Origin: Flavobacterium sp. JAD_PAG50586_2
GTDB lineage: Bacteria > Bacteroidota > Bacteroidia > Flavobacteriales > Flavobacteriaceae
NCBI GenBank assembly: GCA_023213215.1
Contig: CP096136.1
Coordinates: forward strand, 3,510,724-3,574,723
Direction of reading: 5' to 3'
Length of the DNA stretch: 64,000 nucleotides
Both the position numbers and the translations under genes were made by a program. The notes beneath the pieces were generated by a model, which saw only the letters and a list, made by a program, of their open reading frames with translations, ran no database searches and was not told the DNA's origin. This document shows, one piece after another, positions 8,602-18,010 of the stretch (positions are counted from its first letter, which is position 1; each line of letters starts with the position of its first letter).

Positions 8602-8748
8602 ATGGGAAGAAACAACGCCAAAAATATAAAAGCTCATAATGATAAGTTGCATAAGTCGCAAGATAAAGAAAAAGCGAAAAAGACAGCCCGTGCAGAACAG
8701 CTAAAAGCTATCATTAAAAAGTTTAATGAGGATAAGTCTGATTCCTAA
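8602..8748 (+). CDS. Small basic hypothetical protein
   Basis: A 48-residue open frame from ATG 8602 to TAA 8746, starting MGRNNAKNIKAHNDKLHKSQ. It is lysine-rich and predicted helical throughout, with no cysteine, signal peptide or membrane segment. Such short basic helical proteins occur in Flavobacterium but I do not know a function; nucleic-acid or ribosome association would be a guess from charge only. It lies between divergent and convergent genes on its own, with a -7 box just upstream, which supports it as a real gene. Confidence 0.55.
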   Translation: MGRNNAKNIKAHNDKLHKSQDKEKAKKTARAEQLKAIIKKFNEDKSDS

Positions 8749-8779
8749 TGGTTGACGTTAAAAAAGTTTAAATTATAGC

Positions 8780-11700
8780 TTACATATTCCTCCTATACTG
8801 CCCTCCTACTTCAAACAATCCTGCCGTTATTTGACCCAGCGAACAATATTTTGTTGCGTTCATCAAAACCTCAAAGATATTTTCGTTGTTTATTGCAGCA
8901 TTTTGAAGTGCTGCTATTTGTTCATCTTCTTTATCATGGTAAGTTTTATGTAAATTATCAAGCGTTTTGATCTGTTCCTGTTTTTCCTCTTCGGTAGCAC
9001 GGATAACTTCGGCCGGTAAAACAGTTGGTGAGCCTTTAGAGCTTAGAAACGTATTTACTCCGATGATTGGGAATTCACCCGTATGCTTCAACGTTTCATA
9101 ATACAAACTCTCTTCCTGGATTTTGCTTCGTTGGTACATCGTTTCCATCGCGCCAAGCACTCCACCACGTTCGGTTATTCTGTCAAATTCGAGCAATACG
9201 GCGTCTTCCACTAAATCGGTCAGCTCTTCGATGATGAATGAGCCTTGTATTGGGTTTTCATTTTTGGCCAGACCTAATTCCTTGTTGATAATTAACTGAA
9301 TAGCCATGGCACGACGTACGCTTTCTTCTGTTGGTGTAGTAATAGCTTCATCATAAGCATTGGTATGCAATGAATTACAGTTATCATAAATAGCATACAA
9401 AGCCTGTAAAGTCGTACGAATATCATTGAAATCGATTTCCTGCGCGTGTAAGGAACGTCCCGATGTTTGAATGTGATACTTCAACATTTGAGCTCTTTCA
9501 TTGGCACCGTATTTATTCTTCATGGCTTTCGCCCAGATTTTACGGGCTACCCTTCCGATTACAGCATATTCGGGATCAATACCATTAGAGAAGAAGAATG
9601 ATAGGTTTGGCCCAAAATCATTGATGTTCATTCCGCGGCTCAGATAGTATTCCACGTAAGTGAAACCATTAGACAATGTAAATGCCAGCTGCGTGATTGG
9701 ATTGGCACCAGCTTCAGCAATATGATAGCCTGAAATCGAAACCGAGTAAAAGTTACGCACGTTTTTCTGGATAAAATATTCCTGTACGTCGCCCATCAGT
9801 CGCAGAGCGAATTCGGTAGAAAAGATACAGGTATTTTGAGCCTGGTCTTCCTTCAGAATATCAGCCTGAACCGTTCCCCGAACCTGTGTAAGGGTTTTAA
9901 CCTTGATATCCTGGTATACGTCTACAGGAAGTACCTGATCACCTGTAACTCCAAGTAACATTAATCCTAATCCGTTATTTCCTTCGGGTAAAGTACCATT
10001 GTATTTTGGCCTTGTTAACCTTTTTTCCTTATAGATTTCGTTGATTCTTTCTTCAACTTCCACCTGAAGATTGTTCTCAACGATATATTTTTCACAATTC
10101 TGGTCGATGGCGGCATTCATGAAGAACCCGAGTAACATTGGCGCAGGACCGTTGATGGTCATAGATACAGAAGTTAATGGATGGCTTAAATCGAAACCTG
10201 AATATAATTTTTTGGCATCATCGAGGCAACAGATAGAAACTCCGGCATTCCCGATTTTTCCATAGATATCCGGACGTAAATCTGGGTCGTTACCGTATAA
10301 TGTTACGCTATCAAAAGCTGTGGATAAACGCTTGGCTGGCAAACCTGCACTCACGTAGTGAAAACGTTTGTTGGTTCGTTCCGGTCCGCCTTCTCCGGCA
10401 AACATTCTTGATGGATCTTCTCCTTCGCGCTTGAAAGGATATAGTCCTGACGCAAAAGGAAACTCACCCGGAACATTTTCCTGTAAGTTCCATTTTAGGA
10501 TATCGCCCCAAGCTTGGTATTTTGGTAAGGCCACTTTTGGAAGTTGGGTATGTGATAAGCTTTCAGTATGCGTCTGGATTTTGATTTCCTTATCGCGGAC
10601 CTTAAAGCTGTAAACCGGATTTTTATATTTGTTTACCTTGTCATTCCACGTCAGGATTATTTCCCAATTGAATGGATCGAGGTTCATTTTTACTCTGTCA
10701 AACTCCTTAACCAATAAGTTTAGGAAGTCGTTGTTATCATCATTAAAATTTAATGAGTTAACATCTATACCTGCCTTGTCAAACTTTGGTAGTTTCTTAC
10801 TAACCGATTCTATTGTTTTGAATATTCCGTATAGCTTTTGGGCTACTTCAACCTGTGTTAAAACAGTCTCATCATATTTACGGTTGTTCTCTGCAATTTC
10901 CGACAGATATCTTGTTCTGTGTGGCGGAATAACAAAAATCTTCTCGCTCATCTCACGTGTGATATGGAAGTCAGATTTCAGGTCGGCACCCGTTCTTTCC
11001 ACAATCTTATCCATCACTCTTTTATAAAGCTGGTTCATTCCCGGATCATTGAACTGAGATGCAATTGTTCCAATCACCGGCATGTCATCCGGATTTGAAT
11101 CCCAAAGATTGTGATTTCGCTGGTATTGTTTTTTAACGTCACGGATGGCATCTAAAGCACCTCGTTTATCGAACTTATTAATAGCAACCAAATCGGCAAA
11201 ATCCAACATATCGATTTTCTCTAATTGCGTTGCAGCACCAAATTCAGGCGTCATTACATATAATGAAACATCAGAGTGGTCCATAATTTCAGTATCCGAC
11301 TGGCCAATTCCGGAAGTTTCTAAAATGATAATATCATATTTTGCGGCTTTCAGCACCTGAATCGCTTCAGCAACATATTTTGACAAAGCCAAATTAGACT
11401 GACGAGTAGCCAGTGAACGCATATAAACTCTTGGATTGTTGATGGCATTCATTCGGATCCTGTCACCCAATAAGGCGCCACCCGTTTTACGTTTGGATGG
11501 ATCTACAGATATTAATCCGATAGTTTTCTCTGGAAAATCGATTAGAAACCTTCTTACTAATTCATCAACCAATGACGACTTTCCTGCTCCGCCTGTTCCT
11601 GTAATTCCTAAAACAGGAATTTTAGAACTCTCATTCATGACGTGGATATCGTCAAAAACAGGTTTGGCAATTTCGGGAAAATTCTCTGCAGCCGAAATTA

Positions 11701-12205
11701 AACGGGCAATAGCGGTTGGATTCTTATCTTCAATATGTTTTAATTCACCGTTGAGTTTGTCGCCAATAGGATAATCCGATTGTTGCACCAGGTCGTTAAT
11801 CATTCCCTGTAATCCCATAGCACGTCCGTCGTCTGGAGCGTAAATTCGCGTAATCCCGTAAGCCTGTAATTCGGCTATTTCACTTGGAAGAATTACACCG
11901 CCGCCGCCGCCAAAAATCTTAATATGTTCTGCTCCTTTTTCCTTTAATAAATCGTACATGTATTTGAAGTACTCATTGTGCCCACCTTGATAGGATGTCA
12001 TTGCAATGGCATTTGCATCTTCTTGAATGGCGGTATTCACAACTTCTTCCACACTTCTGTCGTGGCCTAAGTGAATTACTTCTACTCCAGTTGCCTGGAT
12101 AATCCTTCGCATGATATTTATTGCTGCGTCGTGACCATCGAAAAGAGAAGCGGCAGTTACAATACGGATTTTATTTTTTGGGATATAAGGTATTTGTGGT
12201 TCCAT
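8780..12205 (-). CDS. icmF: Fused isobutyryl-CoA mutase (IcmF)
   Basis: A 1,141-residue adenosylcobalamin-dependent acyl-CoA mutase fused to its own G-protein chaperone. Order: B12-binding domain at about 10-140 with DGHDAA (H25 as lower cobalt ligand) and FGGGGG; MeaB-like GTPase at about 190-430 with P-loop GTGGAGKSS near 203-210 and NKFDKRG; mutase TIM barrel from about 560 to the end with [19 protein letters not shown] and [10 protein letters not shown]. This layout defines IcmF, which interconverts isobutyryl-CoA and n-butyryl-CoA and, in some homologues, pivalyl-CoA; a YPFK segment instead of the YRPWT of methylmalonyl-CoA mutase agrees. It is a lone gene; the BtuF-like gene lies 1 kb away, on the same strand. 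Confidence 0.9.
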   Translation of the reverse strand: MEPQIPYIPKNKIRIVTAASLFDGHDAAINIMRRIIQATGVEVIHLGHDRSVEEVVNTAIQEDANAIAMTSYQGGHNEYFKYMYDLLKEKGAEHIKIFGGGGGVILPSEIAELQAYGITRIYAPDDGRAMGLQGMINDLVQQSDYPIGDKLNGELKHIEDKNPTAIARLISAAENFPEIAKPVFDDIHVMNESSKIPVLGITGTGGAGKSSLVDELVRRFLIDFPEKTIGLISVDPSKRKTGGALLGDRIRMNAINNPRVYMRSLATRQSNLALSKYVAEAIQVLKAAKYDIIILETSGIGQSDTEIMDHSDVSLYVMTPEFGAATQLEKIDMLDFADLVAINKFDKRGALDAIRDVKKQYQRNHNLWDSNPDDMPVIGTIASQFNDPGMNQLYKRVMDKIVERTGADLKSDFHITREMSEKIFVIPPHRTRYLSEIAENNRKYDETVLTQVEVAQKLYGIFKTIESVSKKLPKFDKAGIDVNSLNFNDDNNDFLNLLVKEFDRVKMNLDPFNWEIILTWNDKVNKYKNPVYSFKVRDKEIKIQTHTESLSHTQLPKVALPKYQAWGDILKWNLQENVPGEFPFASGLYPFKREGEDPSRMFAGEGGPERTNKRFHYVSAGLPAKRLSTAFDSVTLYGNDPDLRPDIYGKIGNAGVSICCLDDAKKLYSGFDLSHPLTSVSMTINGPAPMLLGFFMNAAIDQNCEKYIVENNLQVEVEERINEIYKEKRLTRPKYNGTLPEGNNGLGLMLLGVTGDQVLPVDVYQDIKVKTLTQVRGTVQADILKEDQAQNTCIFSTEFALRLMGDVQEYFIQKNVRNFYSVSISGYHIAEAGANPITQLAFTLSNGFTYVEYYLSRGMNINDFGPNLSFFFSNGIDPEYAVIGRVARKIWAKAMKNKYGANERAQMLKYHIQTSGRSLHAQEIDFNDIRTTLQALYAIYDNCNSLHTNAYDEAITTPTEESVRRAMAIQLIINKELGLAKNENPIQGSFIIEELTDLVEDAVLLEFDRITERGGVLGAMETMYQRSKIQEESLYYETLKHTGEFPIIGVNTFLSSKGSPTVLPAEVIRATEEEKQEQIKTLDNLHKTYHDKEDEQIAALQNAAINNENIFEVLMNATKYCSLGQITAGLFEVGGQYRRNM

Positions 12206-12327
12206 TTTGCGGATATCATAATTTTAGAGCCGCAATTTACGTAATTAATAAAAATTATAGGATAACGCACTGGCATAATTTTTGGAAAGTTTGGCCGAAA
12301 ATTAACACATACCAACAAATCAATTTT

Positions 12328-12335
12328 TAACTTTG
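12328..12335 (+). promoter_or_regulatory. -7 box upstream of DUF4197 lipoprotein
   Basis: TAACTTTG matches TAnnTTTG. It is 60 bases before the ATG at 12395 that begins the lipoprotein signal, and 18 bases before an in-frame ATG at 12353. Confidence 0.45.
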
Positions 12336-12394
12336 AACTAAAATATTCTACTATGAAACTAAAAGCCTTTGAATTCAGAAACAACTACAAAACG

Positions 12395-13104
12395 ATGATC
12401 AAATCAATCCTATCACTTTTACTTGCCTTTACTTTTTAAGCTGTGCCGAGCTACAACAAGTCGCTAATCAGTTTCCCCAGGTGAATTCAACAGGTGGCCT
12501 TGATATTGCCGGCGGATTAAAAGAAGCTTTGAACAATGGAATTTCAAAACAGGTCACTAAACTTACCGCAGTGGATGGCTTTTATAGAAATGAAGCTGTA
12601 AAGATCCTGATGCCGGAAGAACTTCAAAAGGTGGACAAAGCACTACGAAAAGTTGGATTAGGCTCACTTGCCGATGATGGTATAAAAATGCTTAACCGTG
12701 CTGCCGAAGACGCTACTAAAGAAGCAACTCCTATTTTTGTGGATGCAGTAAGGAATATGAGTTTCACGGATGCAAAAAATATTTTGATGGGTAATGACAC
12801 GGCTGCAACCACTTATTTGCAAAACACGACTACTAGCCCGTTGTATGCTAAATTTAATCCTGTAATTAAAAGCTCTTTTACTAAAGTTGGTGCTGATAAG
12901 GTTTGGGCCAACATTATTTCAAAATACAACAAGATACCTTTTGTATCAAAAGTTAACCCAGATTTAACGGATTATACCACAAACAAAGCCTTGGAAGGTG
13001 TTTATAAAATGATTGCTGTTGAAGAAAAAAACATCCGAACCAGCGTTAGTTCAAGAAGTTCGGATTTGTTGAAGAAAGTGTTTGCCATGCAGGACAACAA
13101 ATAA
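12395..13104 (+). pseudogene. DUF4197 lipoprotein, signal peptide frameshifted
   Basis: The conserved DUF4197 body is open from about 12481 to 13104 (NSTGGLDIAGGLKEALNNGI, then NRAAEDATKEATPIFVDAV, SSRSSDLLKKVFA). The signal peptide lies in another frame: ATG 12395 encodes MIKSILSLLLAFTF and then meets TAA. Adding one T to the T5 run at 12433-12437 gives AFTFLSCAELQQVANQFPQ, a normal lipobox joined to the body. The gene is thus a lipoprotein with a one-base deletion, either real or a sequencing error. The function of DUF4197 is unknown. A longer in-frame start at 12353 is possible but would put 14 residues ahead of the signal. Confidence 0.8.
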
Positions 13105-13173
13105 TTATAAATTTTTAGAAATCAATAACATAAGAATAACATTTGCTTAACACTACAGCTTTAAAAGACGACC

Positions 13174-13181
13174 TATCTTTG
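13174..13181 (+). promoter_or_regulatory. -7 box of a candidate small RNA
   Basis: TATCTTTG matches TAnnTTTG and points towards a short stretch ending in a strong terminator with no gene between. No TTG at the usual spacing. Confidence 0.35.
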
Positions 13182-13186
13182 TAGTG

Positions 13187-13264
13187 TAATAAATTTGGTT
13201 TTTTATTATATTGGTTTAGGTTAGTTAAAAACTCCGGTGCTCTTTATTGAGTGCCGGTTTTTTT
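13187..13264 (+). ncRNA. Candidate small RNA between DUF4197 and the BtuF-like gene
   Basis: About 78 bases from just after a -7 box (13174-13181) to a terminator (13234-13264). There is no open frame, and the next gene in this direction starts at 15137 beyond two minus-strand genes. It could instead be an attenuated 3' region of the DUF4197 transcript. Start point is inferred. Confidence 0.3.
13234..13264 (+). terminator. Rho-independent terminator
   Basis: CCGGTGCTC, loop TTTATT, GAGTGCCGG with two G-T pairs, then seven T. It ends the plus-strand transcript immediately before the convergent stop codon at 13263. Confidence 0.8.
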
Positions 13265-14063
13265 ATACTATGCTTTCGTGCAGTTTTTTGAAGTACGAAA
13301 AGGCCTTTACCAACCGGCTTCCGTACCAGGAAAACATTTCGCCATCTACAAAAACAGTTTTAGCGTGATGGGTGTAGCGGCCTAATTCAAAGGCGTGCTC
13401 ATCTGTAAATGGAAACGGTTCAGACGAAAGCAAAACTAAATCGGGGTCACCCTGAATCCGCATTTTCTGAATTATTACTTCAGGATAACGTTCTTCCCTA
13501 TCTTCGTATATGTTCTGAAAATTATTCAGTTTAAGCATTTCGTTGATAAAGGTATTATTTCCTGCAACCATGTAGGGATTGGCCCAGATGAAATATGCCA
13601 CTTTTAAGGATTCCGTACCTTGGATGAAATTCTGAAAATCTTTTAATCCAAAATTGATTTTGTCAATCCACTTTTGCGCTTCTGTTCTTTTATTGAAAAG
13701 GATTCCGAATTCTTCAATCATTTTCAGGTTGTCATCCAAAGTGATGATATCAGTTACCCAGACTGGGCAAATTTCAGATAGTTCGGCAACAATTTCTATG
13801 GTATTTTCTTCTTTGTTGGCAATAATGATATCCGGCTGTAGTAAGCGGATTTTTTCGGTATGGACTTTTTTGGTTCCGCCGATAATCTTCTTAGTCGACT
13901 TGAAATGAAAAGGATGCACACAGAATTTGGTTATGCCAACAATACTTTCTTCCAGACCCAAATCATATAACAATTCGGTTTGCGATGGCACTAAGGAAAC
14001 TATACGTTTTGGAGTTGTTTCGAAAGTATGGGAATTTCCTAGTTGGTCAGTGAATGTTTTCAA
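13263..14063 (-). CDS. BtuF-like helical backbone metal/cobalamin-binding protein
   Basis: A 266-residue protein of the periplasmic-binding family PF01497. RIVSLVPSQTELLYDLGL at about 20 and LLQPDIIIANKEEN at about 75 are the typical N-lobe signatures of BtuF and related iron or B12 binders. There is no signal peptide or lipobox, so unlike true BtuF it may be cytoplasmic or use a partner for export; this form is common in flavobacteria. It lies 5 bases after the stop-to-start gap from pyrF, on the same strand, so it is probably co-transcribed with it. No transporter genes are adjacent. B12 binding is an inference. Confidence 0.72.
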   Translation of the reverse strand: MKTFTDQLGNSHTFETTPKRIVSLVPSQTELLYDLGLEESIVGITKFCVHPFHFKSTKKIIGGTKKVHTEKIRLLQPDIIIANKEENTIEIVAELSEICPVWVTDIITLDDNLKMIEEFGILFNKRTEAQKWIDKINFGLKDFQNFIQGTESLKVAYFIWANPYMVAGNNTFINEMLKLNNFQNIYEDREERYPEVIIQKMRIQGDPDLVLLSSEPFPFTDEHAFELGRYTHHAKTVFVDGEMFSWYGSRLVKAFSYFKKLHESIV

Positions 14064-14068
14064 TCAGC

Positions 14069-14886
14069 TTATATTTTTTGCAGAATGACTTCCATTTCCT
14101 GCTGCATTTTTAGTGCTTCTTCTCTAGCCTTTTCGGCAAAATCGTTTTGATTCGAAGCATAGATAATACCACGTGATGAATTGATTAGTAATCCAACATT
14201 CGGACTCATTCCGTACTTACAGACTTCTTCCAGGCTTCCGCCCTGAGCACCAACACCTGGAACCAATAAAAAACTATCGGGTATAATTTTACGGATTTCT
14301 GTAAAGTATTCTGCTTTGGTTGCACCGACAACATACATAATTCTTTCTGAATTTTTCCATGTTTTGGAAGTTTCGATTACGGTTTTATACAATTCTTTTC
14401 CATCAACATCTTTGGTTTGAAAATCAAAAGCACCTTCATTAGATGTCAATGCTAACATGATTGCATGTTTATTATCAAAAGCGAGAAAAGGTTCTACAGA
14501 ATCTTTACCCATATAAGGAGCAACGGTTACGCTGTCAAAATCCAAATCTTCCAGAAACGCTTTGGCATACATCGTTGAAGTATTTCCTATATCACCACGT
14601 TTAGCGTCGGCAATAGTGAAAATTTCAGGATACCTTTCATTAAGGTAATTAATGGTTTTCTGTAAAGACTGCCATCCTTTTAATCCATAGGCTTCGTAAA
14701 AAGCGGTATTGGGTTTATAGGAGACGCACAAATCATTTGTCGCATCAATTATGGCTTTATTGAATTCGAAAATAGGATCTTCCAACTGTAATAAATGCTG
14801 TGGAATTTTGGTAATATCTACATCAAGTCCAATACAAAGAAATGATTTTTTTGCTTGATTTGATGAATAAGTTGTTGTGTTGTCAT
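14069..14886 (-). pseudogene. pyrF: Orotidine 5'-phosphate decarboxylase, frameshifted near the start
   Basis: Catalyses the last step of UMP synthesis. The body is open from 14785 to 14069, with the catalytic stretch [14 protein letters not shown] (Lys and Asp) and [22 protein letters not shown]. The true start, ATG at 14884-14886, begins [12 protein letters not shown] and runs to TAG because of a one-base loss in the A7 run (plus-strand T7 at 14846-14852). Restoring it gives [20 protein letters not shown] joined to LEDPIFEF and a normal 272-residue enzyme. Since de novo pyrimidine synthesis is usually needed, a sequencing error is more likely than a true defect. Confidence 0.9.
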
Positions 14887-14986
14887 AGTGTAGTTGTGTT
14901 GTTGCAAACTTACGAATTGTATCCCAAAAGTGAAAGTTTTATAACAATACACCGAAATTATATAACTAAACCGCAAACCAGCACAA

Positions 14987-14994
14987 TAACTTTG
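14987..14994 (+). promoter_or_regulatory. -7 box of a candidate small RNA
   Basis: TAACTTTG matches TAnnTTTG and lies 4 bases before a 12-bp perfect inverted repeat that would form the 5' end of the transcript. No TTG is seen at the usual -33 position. Confidence 0.4.
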
Positions 14995-14997
14995 TAA

Positions 14998-15086
14998 AAC
15001 AAATAACAAGTTTACCTACTATTGTTATTTGTTCCAATAAAAGTTGGGGTTAGAAAAAAAGCTGTATTTCAAAGTACAGCTTTTTT
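14998..15086 (+). ncRNA. Candidate two-hairpin small RNA upstream of AraC gene
   Basis: About 89 bases with no open frame. It begins 4 bases after a -7 box with a perfect 12-bp hairpin (14998-15009 pairing with 15022-15033, arms AACAAATAACAA and TTGTTATTTGTT, loop of 12), then a single-stranded stretch containing AAGTTGGGGTTAG, then a terminator hairpin at 15055-15086. This has the layout of a free-standing bacterial small RNA. It could instead be a leader that attenuates the AraC gene at 15137. Unidentified. Confidence 0.42.
15055..15086. terminator. Rho-independent terminator, bidirectional
   Basis: AAAAAAGCTGTA, loop TTTCAAAG, TACAGCTTTTTT: a perfect 12-bp stem with A and T runs on the two sides. 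It lies 50 bases before the AraC-type gene. Confidence 0.85.
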
Positions 15087-15136
15087 GATAGGATTATTTT
15101 GTTACATTTACATAAAACAACCCTTATCATATTTTT

Positions 15137-15694
15137 ATGAAGATCTTTATTAAGTTCGATTTTAATGCCGTTTGCCGAAAAGTTTTAGAAGAAAAATTAA
15201 TCAAACACAATCTCAAGCATAAAGTGCTGGGGTTCGGAGAAGTAGAAATTTTGGAGAAAACTAACACTGCTGTTTTTTCGGCTTTTACAGAAGAATTAAA
15301 AGAGTATGGCATTGACATCATTGAAAATCAAAAAAGCGTTCTTGTTCAAAAAATAAAGGACACTATAATAGAAATGATTCACAGTCCTGAACTCGTACAG
15401 GTAAAAAGTTCTGTGTATTTAGCTGACAAACTTAGTCACAGCTATGGTTATCTTTCCAATCTATTTTCTGATGTAACCTATACTTCAATTGAGAATTATA
15501 TCATTATGCAAAAAATAGAGTATGCAAAGCAATTGATTGTCAGCACTGATTTAAGCTTAACTGAAATTGCTTTCCAGCTCAACTATTCCAGTGTGGCGCA
15601 TTTAAGTACACAGTTTAAAAATGCTACCGGAATTACGCCTTCAGCATTTCAAAGAATACTTTCAAAACGAAGAGAAATATCTAACAAAAAATAA
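15137..15694 (+). CDS. AraC-family transcriptional regulator
   Basis: A 185-residue protein with an N-terminal region (1-85) that has no recognised sensor motif and a C-terminal AraC helix-turn-helix domain at about 85-180: SSVYLADKLSHSYGYLSNLF for the first HTH and LSLTEIAFQLNYSSVAHLSTQFKN, ATGITPSAFQR for the second. Similar short AraC proteins in flavobacteria often sit beside a receiver and histidine kinase, as here: the response regulator starts 9 bases after its stop, so the three probably form one operon. The target genes are not evident. Confidence 0.85.
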   Translation: MKIFIKFDFNAVCRKVLEEKLIKHNLKHKVLGFGEVEILEKTNTAVFSAFTEELKEYGIDIIENQKSVLVQKIKDTIIEMIHSPELVQVKSSVYLADKLSHSYGYLSNLFSDVTYTSIENYIIMQKIEYAKQLIVSTDLSLTEIAFQLNYSSVAHLSTQFKNATGITPSAFQRILSKRREISNKK

Positions 15695-15703
15695 AAAACA
15701 TCA

Positions 15704-16150
15704 ATGGACAAGGATTACATACACATTATTTTGGCTGATGATGATGAAGATGACAGATTACTATTTACAGATGCTTTTAGCGAATTAAGGATAAATACTA
15801 AAGTCAACACTTTTAACGACGGTGTTGAACTCATGGATTATCTAAATTCACCAGATGCAGTTTTGCCTAATGTTTTATTTCTCGATTTAAACATGCCAAA
15901 GAAAAATGGTATTGAGTGCCTATATGAAATTAAACAGGATGATAAATTCAGTGATATCGCTATAGCTATCTTTTCAACCTCTTCTTCAGAAGAGCATATT
16001 GAAGAGACTTTTGTACAAGGTGCAAACATCTATATAAAAAAGCCAAGTGATTTTGCAACACTAAAAAAAGTACTTTCAGATGTTGTTACTATAAACTGGC
16101 AATACCATACATCAGGATTAAACAGGGATAACTTTTTATTGAGGCTATAA
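15704..16150 (+). CDS. Stand-alone response regulator receiver protein
   Basis: A 148-residue single receiver domain with no output domain. The acidic pocket is ADDDEDD near residue 11, the phosphoacceptor is the Asp in VLFLDLNMPKKNG near residue 66, the conserved Thr/Ser is in IAIFSTSSSEEH, and the Lys is in IYIKKPSDF. This is the Rcp1-like class that is phosphorylated by soluble or membrane PAS-type kinases. It lies between the AraC regulator and the histidine kinase gene, whose start is 16 bases downstream. Confidence 0.87.
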   Translation: MDKDYIHIILADDDEDDRLLFTDAFSELRINTKVNTFNDGVELMDYLNSPDAVLPNVLFLDLNMPKKNGIECLYEIKQDDKFSDIAIAIFSTSSSEEHIEETFVQGANIYIKKPSDFATLKKVLSDVVTINWQYHTSGLNRDNFLLRL

Positions 16151-16156
16151 AAAAAA

Positions 16157-17956
16157 TTGCTACGCCATGAAATTACGGAGATTCTACAAATCTACTATCT
16201 TTCTCAAAAGTATTTTTGTGGTCTCCATATTTGGAATTTTTTCATTTCTGCCGTTACATTCAAACATATCGGTATACTCGGCAATTCGTCTAAACGGGTT
16301 AATCATTCCTATGATATCAATTTAGAATTGGAACGCCTGATGTCTTATATAAAAGATTCCGAAACCGGTCAGCGTGGTTTTTTGATAACTAAAGATTCTA
16401 CTTTTTTGGCACCTTATCTTAATTCAAAAAAGAAAATCGACCATTCGTTTGACAGGGTTAAGGCTTATACCAAAGGGAATCCCGAGCAGGAAAGCAACGT
16501 TAGAAAATTAAGTTTCTACATTAGTAAGAGGCAAAATTACCTTTCTGCCATTCTGCATTTATCCTTAACAAAACCTCTAAATGATAAGTCTATAAAAGAA
16601 AAGCTACTCATTGGAAAACAAACTATGGATAGCATACGTAATCATATAGACGAAATGATTCATCTTGAAAAAAGGACATTAAAATCGAGGGAATCAAATT
16701 ATAATGACACCATTCAAGTAACTCCTGTTTTCGTTTATACTACACTTTTGGTTACTCTTTTACTGATTACAATTTCCTATATAAGGATTAATAGGGATTT
16801 GGACAAGTCACAAACCAGCAATAATCGCCTGGCTTTAATGAACGAGTCTAATAGTCTTGCTGAGATTGTTGGTAATTTTGGAAGTTGGCAGTTAAAGGTT
16901 GATACAAAAGAATATACCATTTCAGACAATACTTATCGACTACTTGGCTTTGAACCCGGAGGTTTTTTTTCTAGTGAAGAAAATTTTATGAAATACATCC
17001 ATTCAGAAGATCTTCCGGCATTTCGGGAGAATATGGATAAAATGAAAAGCAATAATCCAGCCTTATTCACTTATCGGATTATCCGAAAAGATAAAAAAGT
17101 CAGGTATTTTAGGACTACAGGGCGAATCGTTACCAATAAATCTGGGGATGAAATCCTGATTGGAACCACGAGCGACGTGACAGATCAAGTGTTAGCTTCA
17201 TTATCATTGGAACAGCAAAACTTAGAGCTGGAAGCCAGTAATAAGGAATTGTTGGCTTTTAATTATGTTGCGAGTCATGATTTACAGGAACCATTGCGAA
17301 AAATACAGACTTTTGTTTCCCGATTAGCGGATAAGGAATATGATAATCTTTCCGATAATGGAAAAGAATTTATGTCAAGGATCAACAGTTCTGTAGAACG
17401 GATGCGTATCCTTATCGACGATCTGCTTCAATATTCAAGAACTACCAAAACAGAAAAAGTTTTTGAAGAAGTAAACCTGAACGATTTATTGGAAAACGCA
17501 AAAAGTGATTTGCAGCAATTTATTGACGAGAAGAAAGCGGTTATCAAAAGTGATAAGTTACCCGAAATGACTGTAATACCTTTTCAGGTTCAGCAGTTGT
17601 TTACTAACATCATCGGAAATTCCCTGAAATACAGTAAGGAAGATGTTCCGCCGAAAATCAAGATTGCATGTCAAAAAGTAATTGCAAGTGAAGAAGCAGC
17701 AATCCCAAAGAAAACCAAAGACAAATTTTATAAGTTCACCTTTACGGATAACGGAATCGGTTTTGAACAGGAATATGCGGAAAAGATATTTGTATTATTC
17801 AATCGTTTACATAATAAGAATGAATATGTCGGAACCGGAATTGGCCTGGCAATCTGTAAAAAGATAGTTGAAAACCACAAAGGTTTCATATTTGCGGAAG
17901 GCAAGCCTACTATTGGTTCTACCTTTACTATATATCTTCCTGAAGATTGCACTTAA
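16157..17956 (+). CDS. CHASE3/PAS hybrid sensor histidine kinase (N-terminal frameshift)
   Basis: A membrane histidine kinase: CHASE3-like extracellular domain (KDSETGQRGFLITKD near 65), a second membrane span (TPVFVYTTLLVTLLLITISY), a PAS domain (EIVGNFGSWQLKV, LGFEP), HisKA with FNYVASHDLQEPLRKIQ holding the phosphohistidine, and HATPase with NIIGNSLKYSK, DNGIGF and GTGIGLAICKKIV. The first 28 residues of this frame are not natural: ATG 16167 begins MKLRRFYKSTIFLKSIFVVS in another frame, and one extra T in the T6 run at 16237-16242 joins it through FGIFFISAVTFKHI. The gene is probably 16167-17956, about 597 residues. Confidence 0.87.
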   Translation: MLRHEITEILQIYYLSQKYFCGLHIWNFFISAVTFKHIGILGNSSKRVNHSYDINLELERLMSYIKDSETGQRGFLITKDSTFLAPYLNSKKKIDHSFDRVKAYTKGNPEQESNVRKLSFYISKRQNYLSAILHLSLTKPLNDKSIKEKLLIGKQTMDSIRNHIDEMIHLEKRTLKSRESNYNDTIQVTPVFVYTTLLVTLLLITISYIRINRDLDKSQTSNNRLALMNESNSLAEIVGNFGSWQLKVDTKEYTISDNTYRLLGFEPGGFFSSEENFMKYIHSEDLPAFRENMDKMKSNNPALFTYRIIRKDKKVRYFRTTGRIVTNKSGDEILIGTTSDVTDQVLASLSLEQQNLELEASNKELLAFNYVASHDLQEPLRKIQTFVSRLADKEYDNLSDNGKEFMSRINSSVERMRILIDDLLQYSRTTKTEKVFEEVNLNDLLENAKSDLQQFIDEKKAVIKSDKLPEMTVIPFQVQQLFTNIIGNSLKYSKEDVPPKIKIACQKVIASEEAAIPKKTKDKFYKFTFTDNGIGFEQEYAEKIFVLFNRLHNKNEYVGTGIGLAICKKIVENHKGFIFAEGKPTIGSTFTIYLPEDCT

Positions 17957-18010
17957 ACACCTTTACTTTCATTAATAATGTGCACTATTATATTAAAAAT
18001 GGTTTCACAA
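17957..18010. other. Leading edge of the 605-base gene-free stretch
   Basis: The stretch 17957-18561 has no gene. It holds the 43-bp repeat array at 18011-18396, a degenerate unit on each side (about 17988-18010 and 18397-18437), and about 120 bases of AT-rich sequence before the next small gene. Confidence 0.6.

Noticed and set aside
10629..11027. 132-codon frame on the plus strand within icmF
   Set aside because: Antisense shadow of the mutase; no start signal and no family likeness.
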